A DNA stretch of 64,000 bases from Auricularia sp. M13 (lineage: Eukaryota; Basidiomycota; Agaricomycetes; Auriculariales; Auriculariaceae). The notes under the pieces were generated by a model. That model searched no databases. It was given only the letters and a program-made list of their open reading frames with translations, and was not told the origin of the DNA. Numbering within the stretch: the stretch's first letter is position 1; each line of letters begins with the position of its first letter. The position numbers and the translations under genes are program-made. The DNA lies in the NCBI GenBank assembly GCA_037042915.1, contig CM073193.1, forward strand, positions 7,440,001 to 7,504,000. The letters run 5' to 3'. Of the stretch, positions 11,457 to 23,146 are shown piece by piece.

Positions 11457-13308
11457 CTACAGCAGGTAAGTTGCAGCGGCAGAAAGACCGGCAAGTAATA
11501 GTGCGCCTGCAGATTGCAAGGATGATGCATAGTTCCCACCATCGTCGCTGCCGCCGCTCCCGCCTCTCGGCTTGAGTGCTGGGCCTGCTGTCACCTTTCC
11601 ACCAACGCCGTTTCCAGGAAGCAAGCCTTTCTCTGAGAAGAGAGAATGGATCAACTTGACAGACGGGCAGGACTTCGAGACCTACTTGATGCGGTCTCAA
11701 CGTAGACTCCGCCGCCGGCTGCCCGATGCATTCGCGGATTGATTGGATATTGAGCTTGGGCGTGTGCTTGATAGCGGAGGGAAGGAAATAGCCTATGGCG
11801 AGTGCAACCTGAGACTCCCAAAGGTCATGCCTGCAACGGTCATGAATGGGCATCACACTGAGAAGAGTTACGGACTGCAATACGATGAAGCCGGTGTTCA
11901 ATTGAGTGGCGTTTCCCAGGATGACCTCGAACTGCAATGGTATATCAGTAAATACGCTGCGTTCGTACCCGGGTATGCCAATGCGTACCTGGGTAAGGGA
12001 TTCTTGAGCTGTACGAACACCGGTCTGTACCATCCAGTCTAAAAAAAAAGCGTCACGAATGTAGGCAACTATCCATATTCTGACATACCAAATGTGTCAA
12101 AGGAATCAGCGCCGGTATTCGTCCAGATGATCGGAGTCAATCCCATGGCCATTGAGATGGCGCGGACCCGGTCACTGCACTGTTTTCAGCGTCGCATGGA
12201 GGTTTTATGACCTAATCGACTAACTCAATGTCTCCGAAAGGCGGCCTAGCATCAGGTGACTTAGCCACGCAATGGGTATCAGTCTTTAGCCGCATACCTC
12301 ATGTATTTGGGCGTGACTCCAATAGCATCCTGGATGATCTTCTTCGTCCAGCCAAGCTCTGCAATCACTTGCTCTGTGGTAAGAGTGGTGAGGAGGAGTG
12401 AGACCTGACAACATCGTGAGTTGAAGCCGCTTGCTGCCGAATGTTGACGGGCTGACCAGGTGTGCACCGCGATTTGATGCCCAGCCGCATACTGCGCTTG
12501 GAGGTAGGCGGGACGATCTTTCACGCGAGAGCCTACGACGAAGAAGGTAGACTTGATGCGATTCTTGTCGAGGAACTCGAGCAGGTCTGGAGTATACGGT
12601 GCAGGACCGTCGTCGAAGCTGTTCTCACATTCAACGATCAACATAACAACCTCGCATCTGGTATCTGTCTGGTCCACACACCTTGATCCCCAAGTGAACT
12701 TTTCGTTGCAGGTCGTGACGTCGGTGGCACGGACACAATGGCCGCAAGTCCACCAGCATTCGGTGTCGTTGCCAATGCGCGCTTTGTTCTCGGGCACTGC
12801 GCACATGGCGTCTCCGAGTTTGAAGGGCTTGATGTCGGGAATACCGATGCCAGACGCAGCGACCTCGTCTATCCATTGCAGCACCTCGGGCGAGTCGGTC
12901 GGCGGCGGCACGTCCGACTTCGGATACCGCGTGTTTGGATCGGGGGTCCACCAGCTGGAGACTGCGATCGCAGGCAACAAAGAATGCGTCAGTGCTCGTC
13001 GTTCTCAGGAGAAACCGCCACTGAGGCCAAGCCATGGCGTGCATGGCAACCTCTGGGCACGGCGAGGACGCACGGCTTGGCAGGCCAGGAGCGTTCGGTA
13101 TGTCGCTGGGCTTCGAGCCCGCAGCGACGACAGGAGGCTGCATCGTGGTTTGCGTGGGCATGGCAGGAACAATGCTTTCTATGGGCGGGACAGTGATCGC
13201 GCGGGGGGAAAGTCCTGGCTGCGGTGAACGAGCGTGAAGGTGATGGCCATTGTGCGCGGTGACAGCAACGGCGAAGAGAGTGACACTGGCAGAAGCGGAG
13301 GCCCTCAT
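11457..13308 (-). CDS. GPI-anchored chitin deacetylase (CE4)
   Basis: This polysaccharide deacetylase should convert cell-wall chitin to chitosan outside the cell. The ATG at 13306-13308 opens a signal peptide (MRASASASVTLFAVAVTAHN) and a Pro/Ser/Thr-rich segment. A conserved Cys-rich region follows (CWWTCGHCVRATDVTTCNEKF). The NodB motif SFDDGPAPYTPDLLEFLDKN is formed across an intron. The HTWSH-type metal motif also sits at an intron border (QIAVHTWS). Later blocks are VIAELGWTKKIIQDAIGVTP, VRAISMAMGLTPIIWTNTG and NATQLNTGFIVLQ. The end fits GPI attachment: a Gly/Ser stretch (SGGSDDGG) before the hydrophobic tail AGALLLAGLSAAATYLL and the stop at 11457. Several introns separate the blocks. 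Confidence 0.9.
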
Positions 13309-14380
13309 CGCAGTAGGTCGGAGTGAGGATGAGCCCGAAGGGGAGAGGAAACAATGGGTTCCATCTCGCACTTGGCTCAAATAGCCTCTCACAAGCGCGG
13401 GTAAGGGTTCCTGCTGAGATAAGCGCCGCGTCGCCAAGACCGTACAAGAGAAGTCCAAGATTTCCAAGCGGGAAGCCATCTGGATTTTACCATCCGAGCA
13501 TGCCTGCAAATTTCAGCCAAAATACGAAACGCTCAGCCGCTGGTTGCTTTGGACAATATACAGTATCTTCACCATTGGAGCGTGGGCCAAGCACATCGCT
13601 GCGCCTGTTCGGGAGGAATTGTCAAAGAACCACCAGCTGCGCACGTGCTGCGCGTGCGCGACCGACATGGACTAGGGACGAGCTGCGGGCGCTGAGGTTG
13701 CAGAAAATTCATGAGTTCGAAACTGCTGCAGACGAGTCAGTAAGGACATGACCGGCGGTGCTTTCGAAGTTCAAACCAGGCCATGTCGGTGAGCAGCAAA
13801 AGAACCAAATTACTCATAAACACCGAAACGAGTAAGAAAAAAAGCGACCCTAACTACCCATCCACAGCACTAAAGAAGAGGTAGAACAACAAGTAAGAAA
13901 GTGTCAAAGCGTATCGTAGCGTAGAAAGATAACCACCGGGGATTGATCGAGGGGGTCCTGGCACGGCCAGACGAGCAGCCAGACTGGCACGCAGAGCGGG
14001 AGGGAGATGAGACCTGTCATCCGCGACGGTAAAGGGGGAAAAGCAGCGGCGCGTAAGGAACGTGATGGAAAGCGCAGGGGGTGGGAGTCGGGGCGCGGCG
14101 CGGCTGGGAGGCGAATACATACGGAAAAACGCAAAGCGAGTACGAGAACCCGAGCTAGCTAATGTGTCCGATGATCAGAGGAGATGACAGATGAGGGAAA
14201 AGGAGGAAGAGTGAGAGACGTGTGTGGTGTCTACAGTCCTTGTTATGTCAAGCAAGCAAGCTATAACTCCAACCAATAAATTCCGAACGAGGAGTAGAGC
14301 AGAAAGGCGATCGATTTCGTCACGGGGGTCGTCCGGTCGTCTTGCAGTCGTCGTTGTCGTGCAGCGATGGCTCTGCGCGT
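13309..14380. other. intergenic, no gene seen
   Basis: This lies between the chitin deacetylase start and the 3' end of the next minus-strand gene. It should hold the deacetylase promoter and the neighbour's 3' UTR. Open frames such as 13323-13751 (+) show no family motif or signal peptide. Confidence 0.5.
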
Positions 14381-15723
14381 TTACGACGAAGTGGCAAAGA
14401 GCGAGAGCGTGACGGGAACGGCGTCGCCAAATTGCTCGGAGAACGCAGCGGCGTCACCGGCGAGGACAAGTACGTTGTCGGAGGGATAGTACAGAATTTC
14501 TGTACGCAGAGCAGGCTTGCCATCCGGATTTATCCTAAGGTAACGATGTTAGCGGTGTTACAACGGAATAAAGGCAGACGGGGTGCAAGAGAACGCGAAA
14601 CCGTTGTAATGCCATCGGCTGCTTCTGCGCACAATAACAAATGCACCCGCAGAAAGCTCCACAAGTGAACCAACAAACACAAGAATGTGGCAATCAACAT
14701 GCGGAGCGCGACCGGAGCGGATAGAACAAGGTCGTGCGAAACAACACATACCATTGAGCGGTCAACTCCTTGGAGTAGGTGTTGACAAACCAAATGGCGC
14801 TTTCGGAGGCCTGCGCGATACCCGTGGTTTGGGTAAACGCGTTAGGGTTCGCGAGATCTGGCGTGCTCCACGCCGGCGCTACAAATCATCAGTACAGCTA
14901 CGAGAAGATCAGTGAAACTTACTGGAAGACACGCCAGCAATGTACTTGTAGTTCTCTGAGCCAGGGGCGAGAACATCGCTATCAGAAGCGAAGCCGGTGA
15001 CAGCGCCGATGAAATCCCAGGGAGCACCGGCACCGTTCTTGCCGCGCACATCGACGGGTCCGTTGAGGCCAGGACGCAGACCAGAGATCTCAATATCGAG
15101 AGCGTCGCTGATCTCAGTCACAATGCCGAACCTGCATCGTAGCGATCAGACCCGAGTGATATCAAGCATAACAGATAGGCCAGCCACGCACTCGCCGAAG
15201 AGTTGGAAGTCCTTCGCGAGGAAGCCAATGAAGGTGCCATCGAGCTTGCTTGTGAGCTTGATAATACCCTTAAAGCTGGTGATGGCAGTCGGAAGTTAGC
15301 ACCGATCGCGTCGCCAGGAGCCGTGAGAGCACGGCGACAGCGGGCGTACCTGGGCGGCGGGGGGACACCAGACGGATGGCTGGATGGCGACGGCGACGGC
15401 GAGGCACGAGCGGCCACTAGTGAACAAGCCAGTGATGTCAGCCACGGCGAGAAAATGGGGCATCAGCCTAGCGCCGACGCACGGTGCAGGCCTTCGTTGG
15501 TCGTCGGGGTGCCGCCCGTGCGAGGGATGGTCCGGGGGCGGAGGGGAGGGAGGCCGCGGCGGAGACGCATGGCGTTGGTCATCCGCTCGTGGTGGGCCCG
15601 GCGCGAGTTGGTCGGCGTCGGGGCGAGCTGGGCGGAGCGCATGGCGGCGTCGTCGGGCTGGATGGAGCGCGCTGCAGCTGCGAGCGCGGAGGCTGCGACA
15701 AAGAGAAGGCTGAGGATACGCAT
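14381..15723 (-). CDS. secreted protein, fungal-specific hypothetical
   Basis: The ATG at 15721-15723 gives a clear signal peptide (MRILSLLFVAASALAAAARS) followed by a polar, Arg-rich segment. Later exons carry LTSKLDGTFIGFLAKDFQLF, FGIVTEISDALDIEI, GAPWDFIGAVTGFASDSDVL, ENYKYIAGVSS, then ASESAIWFVNTYSKELTAQW. The last exon reads GKPALRTEILYYPSDNVLVL, AGDAAAFSEQFGDAVPVTL, with a TAA at 14381-14383. The layout (signal peptide; fixed W, Y and G blocks; SAIW...LTAQW; ending in VLAGD...AF...FG) resembles secreted proteins I recall from many Agaricomycetes with no assigned function. The middle is low in Cys. Exon borders are approximate, and the Arg-rich region after the signal peptide may be partly intron. 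Confidence 0.65.
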
Positions 15724-17089
15724 TGTGCTTGTTGTCGGGCAGGGGAGAGTTTTTTCTAGAGTGTCGGCAGGAGATCTGGCCTTGTAAGGAGAGTGAGTGC
15801 TCGCAAAGAGCGGACGCTGGGCTTATTCCAGGCTGGGCGGGGACGGGGACGGGAGGGAGGCGGAGACGGCGCGAGGCTCGACGGACGGCGGGCAGTCACG
15901 ACAGTTGGGAGGCCAAGAACCAGCGCTGGCGGAGGGCGAATTCAGGCGGGGACTCGCAGCACGCGTATTCTGCTCCCATCAGACCGGCCGCATCCTGACA
16001 CGAGCGGTCGTTGCTAGCCCCTATGCTCCCCGCAACCTCCCGCAGTCAACATGCACGCAGCGTGCGCACCAGCACCAGAGCCCAGAGCGCACGAGCCAGC
16101 AGCATGCCCAGAATTTCCACGCAGCGTCACAGGCGACAACCAGGCCGGTTCAGCATGTCCGGCAATCGCGTCAGTTTGGTTCCAGTCATCAGATGGGCAT
16201 TCGAGGCGCCCGACGAACAACACCCAGGACAAGGCCGCCGGTATGCACAACGGACAGAGCACAGAGCACGGAGCACAGAGCACGGAGCACGGAGATGGTC
16301 GTGGTCAGCGGAAAAGAGGGAGAGCTGCCAAAAAAGCGTCGACGTGCGCCGACCGCCTCCATCCCTGTCCTACGCCTGTCCAGGCGGAATGCTCTGCATC
16401 CGGCGCTTATTTGACCCCTCCGCGTTCTAAGTTTCCTTGTCTAGACCCTACTAAACCGAGTATGCTGCATGCAGCGCTTACAATAGTCCGTGCATTTCTC
16501 AGGCACACATCGCTTGTTTTCTATTGAACAGGCACGAGCGCTTATTGGCTGTCATTTTCTGCGGAGAATCAAGCCGCATACAACCAGTGGCAAAGTGCTG
16601 TACTTACAGCAGAAGAAATCCATGCCGTAGTACTTCATATTCTCATGTTGATCTCTTGGCGGAACCTCGACAGCTCTATCTAAGTATAGGAGCATCTGGT
16701 CGGCTAGATATCACATCATGGGGGCCGTTCAGCTCCTCGTTGAACTGGCTTGACTGGAACAGTGCAAATCTGTTCAGATGTTCTCCTGATACTGCACATG
16801 ATAGATGCACCAATCTGAAAGATGGATACCGACCTCACACCATTCCAGGTGCTGCAGTGTACTTGTGCACCGAGCCAACCCGGACAGACGAGCTCCAGAG
16901 CGCGGAATAAGGAGGTGTCGTATGAATCGTGATGCGTATGCTACAATCATGCACGACAAGGGGCATCGTCAAAGCAAGATAAAGCGTGGAGAGGCAAAGA
17001 AGAGGAAAGGCACAAACTTGAGGCACTGGGAAACAAGCGGGGGGGATCCACTACCGTCCGATTAAATACTCGTACAACACAAACCCAAC
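15724..17089. other. intergenic, no gene seen
   Basis: This should hold the promoter of the secreted protein at 14381-15723 and the 3' flank of the Ark kinase. It contains one short tandem repeat, listed separately. The several overlapping plus-strand frames at 15797-16430 are Arg/Pro-rich and lack motifs. Confidence 0.5.
16257..16294. repeat. 7-bp minisatellite GAGCACR, about 5.4 copies
   Basis: GAGCACA and GAGCACG units follow each other directly (A, G, A, G, G) and the run ends with a partial GAG. It is short and lies in non-coding DNA. Confidence 0.85.
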
Positions 17090-20000
17090 TCATCCCTTGG
17101 ACTTGTGCGAGCCCGTCCGGGGCACGGGGTGCGCGGCCTCCTCCGTCTTGCGCTGCCACTGGTCGATGAGCTTCGACACGCCCGAGTACGGCCTGTCCGG
17201 CGTGGGTGAGGCGATCGGCTGCGCGACGCCGCCATTCTGCTCGCGAGGCGGCGTGATGGATTTCAGCGGGGGTCCGGGGCGCCGCGACAGCGACGACGGC
17301 TTGACCGGGATCGGCGACACCAGGGTCACTGGCGATGAGGGGACAGGCGTACTTGATTTGCCAAATAGTACCGAGGTAGACGATTGTCGCCCGTGTCCAG
17401 GAGCGAATGAAGCCGCCGTTGCGCTCGTCGGCGTCCTAAGAGCACCCGTGTTGGACGTCTTGACCGCACCCAAACCCGTGGTAATCGGCTTTAGGTTGAT
17501 TCCTGTATTGCCAGTCGTGATGGGCTTCACGCTCGAGCTGCCAGTAGTCGTCGTGCGCAACGCCGTACCCGTGATGATATTGCGGACACCAGCTCCAGCA
17601 CCACCGCCAGTGCCGGTCGCGTTAGTCCTCGCGCCCGTAATATTGGTCGCGGGCCGAGGCGTCGATGAACCACTGGGTTTGGGTGTATGGCTCGGTTTTG
17701 GCGTTCCCGTGTTCATCACTGGGGTTGCAGTCCGCGCAGCTCCACCAATATATCCTCCACCGAAGTTATAAGTAGGCTTCGTCGGCGACGGTGGTGCCTT
17801 ACTCGGCGATGAAGGCGGCGCAGTATTCTTACGAGCGGGTTGTTGCCGGCCATGGAATGCGCTGCTCGTCGAAGTATACGCGCTCGAGCTAGTAGATGAG
17901 CTGGCAGGCGAGATGCGTCCGGTGCTAACACGCCGCTGCTGAGGAACAGATAAGCCGGGCGACGTCCTCCCAGTGGGCGCTGCAGACGGGGCAGTGAGTC
18001 CAGGCAGCGCGACCTGTCCCGCCCCGCCGCCGCCAGGACTCCAGCGCGGCGCGGCAGGGAGCGCGGAGTAACCAGCGCTTCGAACTTTTCGACCATATCC
18101 GAGATACTGCCCCGCCGTGAAGAACGCCCTTTGTTCGCATCCTGCGGAGGGGCAGCTAGGTTCTGAGGAGTGGGAGTAGAAGCAGAGCCGGCATACGGCG
18201 TTTGGTGCGAAAGCGCCGTGAATGTCGTTGGCTGCTGAGTGGGCGGTGACAATGTCGACGAGCCCGAGCCTCCTCCCGAGCCGTACAGGAACATACTCTG
18301 CGGACGAGCTTTCGCCGGGCTTGGAGGCTGGGGCACCGGTGTCGGTCGCAAGACAGGTGATGGTCCCGGGCTCCTCTTTTGGCCAGCGCCCACACCCATT
18401 TGCCGCGAGGGTGGACGCTCCAGCCGATCGGGTGTCTTCGCAGGTGCAGAATCTGTACTCCACAAGTCCACCAAATCGTGCACCGAGCTTGTCCGTCCCT
18501 TGGGCCGAATCTTGCTCTTCCTTTGTTTGGGCTCGAGGACACTACGACGCTCGGGGATGGCTTCCTCTGGGCCTTTCTCCTCATCACTGCTCGAGGAGTT
18601 GCCTTGTTGCTGGTGCGAAGAAGCCGAAGGCGGATGCCTGTCTTCGACAGGGCTCCAATTGTCAGTGAGCCCAAGATCACGGGGAGACGTTTTGGCTGGT
18701 GCAGGCGCAGCGGACGGCGAAACGCGCAGTGGCTCCGAGGGCAAGGGTCTCGAGCCGAGATAGCTATCACCATTAGATGGTTGCGGGTGTCTGAACGCCG
18801 AGCGGGTCTCTTCGCGAAACACGCTCGCCCTCGCAAACGCGCTCTGCGTCTCCTCCTTGATAGGTTCCGGGCTGTCCGAACGGGCGCTCGGGCGCGGAGG
18901 CAGCGGCGGCTTGGGCGACGGGCTCCTCCGCACAGCAGCACCAGACTTGGCAGGACTGGAAGGCAGCGGCCGCGGGCCCATGGCACGTGGGCCATTGAGA
19001 GACGATCGTGCGACATGTGCTGGCGGCGGCTGCGGTTCGTCGAAATCTCCGGTGAGCCAGTCCTGCTGGGGCAGCTTGCCCGGCGATGCCTTACTTTCCT
19101 CGCGCCGATGCAGGCCCTCGTGCTGGTCGCCGGTTAACCAGTCTGTAGGCTGTTCCCGTTCCTTCCTCGGCGGCTTCGGCTGGGTGATGGCGGACGAAGT
19201 GGCCAGAACAGGACTCTTGATCGCTACGCTGCTCCTGTGGCGCCGCAAACTCGGCCGCGCGCCATCGCGAGGAGAAGAAGGTGCACCAACACCATGACCA
19301 GTAGGTAGCATAGCAGGTTTCGGAGGCAGCGTAGGCGGAGAAGGATCCTTCATAGCGACCCCCGTGACCTGCTGACTTCTGGCGCCGCGCAGCGGTGGTG
19401 TGGGGGCAAGATCACGCCCGTACAGGTGCGCGCCGAGGTTGGGGGCCGGAGGCGACGCGACAGGTGGGGAGAATGCACGATCTAGCGCTTCGAGACTTGG
19501 GAAACGTTCCTCCGCAGACAGCTCCACATCAGTAGGTCTACCCGATACCGCAGGTGTCGCTTTACGCGTATCCTGCAACGGCGCCGAGGGTGCACGTAGT
19601 GCGCTTGGATAATACGAAGGCGTCGTTAAGGTACCAGGGCGAGGCTGGGGCGTCGTAGACGTTGCAGGTGGAGGAGGCGATATGCTCCCATAAACTGACG
19701 GCGGGATGGGCGGCGAGGACACAGATGGGAGGACATGTGAGTTGCGGATGCTCGGTTTGAACGAGTCGCCAAATCCTGTTGTCGGGCTGACGACAGCGGG
19801 TGACTTGGCCTCAACGCGCTTGACATTCAGCGCGGCCATATCCCAAGGAGAGTCATCAGCCTTTTCCTTGGCCTTAACGGCCTCCCAAGCGCGGTCTTCT
19901 TGGGACTGCACTTCTGGTCGGCCGCGACGCATGGGCGCAATTGCATCCAGCACTTGTTGACGTGCAGCAGCAGCACCCGCGCCAGAAGACGATGACGCCG

Positions 20001-21456
20001 CCGCCGCGGGGTTGCGGACAAGAATCCCATCCAGTGAGGATTTGGGGGGTGCCGCAGGAATCGTAGACACTGGTCCACGGTTCTAGACAAATATAGGTTC
20101 AGCGTCCTACATGAAATGTTGGGGACATAAATATCATACGTAGGTAAACTGCGATCGTGTGCCGCGCATTGCATGCACCCGATCGAGAAGGTCAAACACA
20201 GAGGGCCGATGTGCACCGTATTCCTGCAGCATCGAACCTGCAGCGAGTTAGAAAGACGCGATACTTTCTTTAAAAAAAGACACACTGATGAGTTGGTTCA
20301 TTTGGGTGGAATAGACGGGATATGGTGGCGTTGTGTACTGGACGTTCAGGATAGCCAGTGGGCCATGCTCTTCAAACGGTGTCGTGTAATAGCAGAGCTT
20401 ATACAAGAGCACGCCGAGCGCCCAGACGTCTGGAATATCATAGCAGTCAACAAAACCGCCAGTATGAAATGCCAAGGATGAAAGCGGCGCACCAGACTTC
20501 TCGTCAATTGGTCGTCGCAGGTTCGGGTCAATCATTTCTGGTGCGCGGTACTGAAGTGTCGTATGCCGATCCAAGTCGGCGCCGAGAGCTTGAATCTCCT
20601 GTAGAGTGGAGGGCGGGCGCTGGGCGACTGGAGTGGCGGAGCCGAAGTCACACAGCTTATATTTCGTAGATGATGCCTGCAAAATGTTCTCGACCTCAAG
20701 TATGGGTTAGCTATGGGCGGCGTGTACGGGTACATGCTGAAAGGCACCTTGAGGTCTCGATGCAGGAGCGCGGGACGGAGGTTGTGCATGAAGGCGAGCG
20801 CTTCGCATACGTCAACGAATATCTGCAGGATCTCTTGCTCAGTCAAGCGCTCTCGCAGCCTCCGATTCATCATGTCGATGATGCCGCCGCCAGGGCAGAA
20901 TTCCATAAGAATGAAGACTTCGTAGGCGCTGGGTCCAGTGGGTGTCTTTGACCAGGCTGCGTCAATGAGGTGGACGATGTTGGGATGGCCGCGTAGCAGC
21001 CGCTATCACATCCCAATGAGCCAATAGCATGAATGGAACGTGGTTGGCTTACCATGATATCGACCTCCTTGCGGACTTCGTTAAGCATGGGCTCGTTGGC
21101 CACGCGGATGTGCTTGAGGACATGCTGCGTAGTGCCTCCCACAGGCTTGTCTGATCGCACGAGATACACGTGCGCAAAGCCGCCTGCCAGCATGTGCCGC
21201 CATTGTTGCGATTAAATAGGTGCGGAGAAAGCAAGGTCACCAGCGCGGGGTCGTAGTCGTCAACGGTAACGGCCAGACAGCGAGCGCAACACAATTCAAA
21301 ACAACGCAGGACAGTCAGTCAGCGATGGCAAAAAATATGAGAATAATAAGCGACGCTACCTTGGCTCAGGTGCCGTTCCACGCGCACGTTGTGTTCGCCG
21401 ACCTGAATGGCCTGTCCGAACGCCAGTAGCTCCTTGCCAGCACCTGCATGGTACAT
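17090..21456 (-). CDS. Ark1/Prk1-type (NAK family) protein kinase with long Pro/Ser-rich tail
   Basis: In yeasts this family phosphorylates endocytic actin-patch proteins and drives coat disassembly. The likely start is ATG 21454-21456 (MYHAGAGKELLAFGQAIQVG). It is joined by an intron to the Gly-rich loop GGFAHVYLVRSDK. Catalytic features follow: HVLKHIRV (Lys), MEFCPGGGIIDMMNRR, LLHRDLK, KLCDFGSATPV and DVWALGVLLYKLCYYTTPFE. The C lobe ends around HRPSVFDLLDRVHAMRGT at 20150-20230. A tail of roughly 900 residues, very rich in Pro, Ser and Thr, carries three related short motifs (near 18447-18487, 18073-18115 and 17157-17197) and ends GSHKSKG at 17090. At least one intron near 17.9-18.1 kb switches frame in the tail. 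The tail is longer than in yeast Ark1. Identity is firm; the substrates are inferred from the family. Confidence 0.9.
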
Positions 21457-22079
21457 CGCGCCGAGATACAGGCTACGCTGGGTCCCAGGATATCAGCGCA
21501 AGTCGTATGGGAGTCGTAGCTGGTGGTGCTGGCGTACGGGGTGCTCGTACGCAGTGTGGAGGATTCGGAGCGAGTACTACCAGCCCGGCTTCAGACTCAG
21601 CTCCCGCTACTCAACCTCTTGACACTTCACTACAAATCAGGACCACCCTGGCCGTTCTGCTAGCTCCTACTCTCAGCAATGCACAAATTCTTCTGCTCAC
21701 CTTGTGCTGGGATACTTGTACCATTCTACAAGACCTTGCTTTGCTGTGCGGTTGCAAAACCTCTATATCCGACTTCTTGCATATGTGCCCTCTTCGTGCG
21801 ATTTCCCCGCCTCAGCGAGGCACATCAAGTTACTCCATGACCTCTTGGACAGCATGAATCTATCAGCAAAGCATTGCAATTTCTGTGGCAAAGAATGGTA
21901 CATTTTTGGATTGACGACAAACATTCAAGGAGCGAGGCGAGCGCATAGCGCTTTGCAGACACACAAAATCGATTGAGACAAGCCAGCCAAGTCTTATCGA
22001 CGCATCTAGCTGCGAAAGCCTTCAACTATGGCGCAATGACGCGCCCCAAGGAAAACTCACATATCATTTTTTTGGCAGG
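21457..22079. other. intergenic, no gene seen
   Basis: This is upstream of the Ark kinase start and probably its promoter. It is less GC-rich than the genes around it. No motif-bearing frame was seen on either strand. Confidence 0.45.
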
Positions 22080-22082
22080 ATG

Positions 22083-23040
22083 CTCAGGCCGACAGCGCCT
22101 CGGGCTCGCACTCCATCGGCGGATACTGCATTCATGTTTCAGTCATCTGGTCAAATGCTGCGAACGACCCTCAAGACGCGTACCCTGACGCCCCTACGAA
22201 GTTGGTCACCTCCGGCCTGTGTCATCGGCTGAAGCTGGGAATGATGTCAGCAGTGGGCTCAAAGACTCGCGCTCAACACACCCTGGTAGGCGCCCCAGCC
22301 ACCGACCGACGGACTGCATCCTCCGACGCAGGAGCACACATTGGCGGGTACTGCGACGTGCCAAATTCGCTCAGCGGTTCAGGAATGCAGATTGGGTGCG
22401 TACGCGGACACCCTCAACAACAGCCGTCTCGTCGGCGACGGCCTCGACCTGGGAACCTCAACATCGAACCACTGCGAGGCGATCACACGTACTGCGACAA
22501 CACGGACATCGTCAACGACCGTGACCGCTTGACGTTTCACCATCGGGGGGTACTGTCGCCGTGGTCAGTCCGTTCATATAGAGGATGTTACAACATCGCT
22601 TACACGGACGCCGTTCTCATCCGTGTTCTGCAACAACAGATCAGCGAGGAAACAAACTCAAGAGGCGGGTCTGTAAATTTCGCACGTCGAGATGAGGAGG
22701 TACAGCTGTCCCTCCCGGCAGCGCAGCCATGGGAGGGTACTGCGCGTCGCTGTCAGCACAGATCGAGCGAGGGGGACAGATCTACAGACTCTGACGCCGC
22801 GCAACTGAACTCCTTCGCCCTGAGAGCAGCGGTGAGCAGCCGTGCGCCGAAACGTAACGAGAAAAGGTGTACCTGAACGGGCTTTCCAATGGGGTTGTAC
22901 TGACAGCGAGCGAGGGAGTAGCTGAGCATTGCGACGAGCGTTGGCCTTTAAAATCAGACGTACGCGGACTCCGCGGACAAAGGTCGTTGGCGCGAGGGAG
23001 TAGGCAGAATGGACTTCCGGCACGGGTACTGCGAGATGCG
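22083..23040 (-). repeat. array of exon-start-like units, YAG|TAYCC..., spaced about 200-290 bp
   Basis: On the minus strand a block resembling an intron end plus exon start recurs five times, near 23030, 22740, 22550, 22350 and 22120. The sequence is CGCAG or similar, followed by TACCC or TATCC. In one frame four of them give YPPM. In another they give P..G...SG-like strings such as PPDGETSSGHGR. Units are diverged, and some frames meet stops. This could be one gene of duplicated exons or a decayed tandem array. Confidence 0.45.
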
Positions 23041-23146
23041 GCTGATCAGCTTCAAGGCGGCCGGCTCCTGCGGCGAAGTTCCACGCACATGCGAGGGCGG
23101 CGGCGGCGGCAATGACAAGGACGAAGCAACGAACGGAGACGAGCAT
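22658..23146 (-). CDS. possible secreted protein, 5' exon only resolved
   Basis: The ATG at 23144-23146 opens a good signal peptide (MLVSVRCFVLVIAAAAALAC) followed by AWNFAAGAG, a start I associate with secreted Agaricomycete proteins. A TATA-like CATAAATG (minus strand, 23225-23232) lies about 80 bp upstream, so a real promoter and start are plausible. Beyond the first 40 codons the frame has no family features. Donors and acceptors (for example GTACGT near 22970 and CAG before CTACTCC) suggest splicing that I could not complete. The downstream repeat array probably belongs to the same locus. The unspliced frame ends at 22658, but the true gene may continue to about 22083 or be a pseudogene. 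Confidence 0.35.
   Translation of the reverse strand: MLVSVRCFVLVIAAAAALACAWNFAAGAGRLEADQPHLAVPVPEVHSAYSLAPTTFVRGVRVRLILKANARRNAQLLPRSLSVQPHWKARSGTPFLVTFRRTAAHRCSQGEGVQLRGVRVCRSVPLARSVLTATRSTLPWLRCREGQLYLLISTCEIYRPAS

Noticed and set aside
15203-15787. 194-codon plus-strand open frame
   Set aside because: It is antisense to the secreted-protein gene at 14381-15723, is Gly/Arg-rich, and has no motif or signal peptide. It is a GC-content artefact.
17097-17771. 224-codon plus-strand open frame with hydrophobic runs
   Set aside because: Exactly antisense to the Pro/Ser/Thr-rich tail of the Ark kinase. The Val/Gly/Leu runs are the complement of those codons.
22202-22876. 224-codon plus-strand open frame in the repeat array
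   Set aside because: The opposite strand has the signal peptide, TATA-like box and repeated acceptor-like sites. This frame has no homologous feature.
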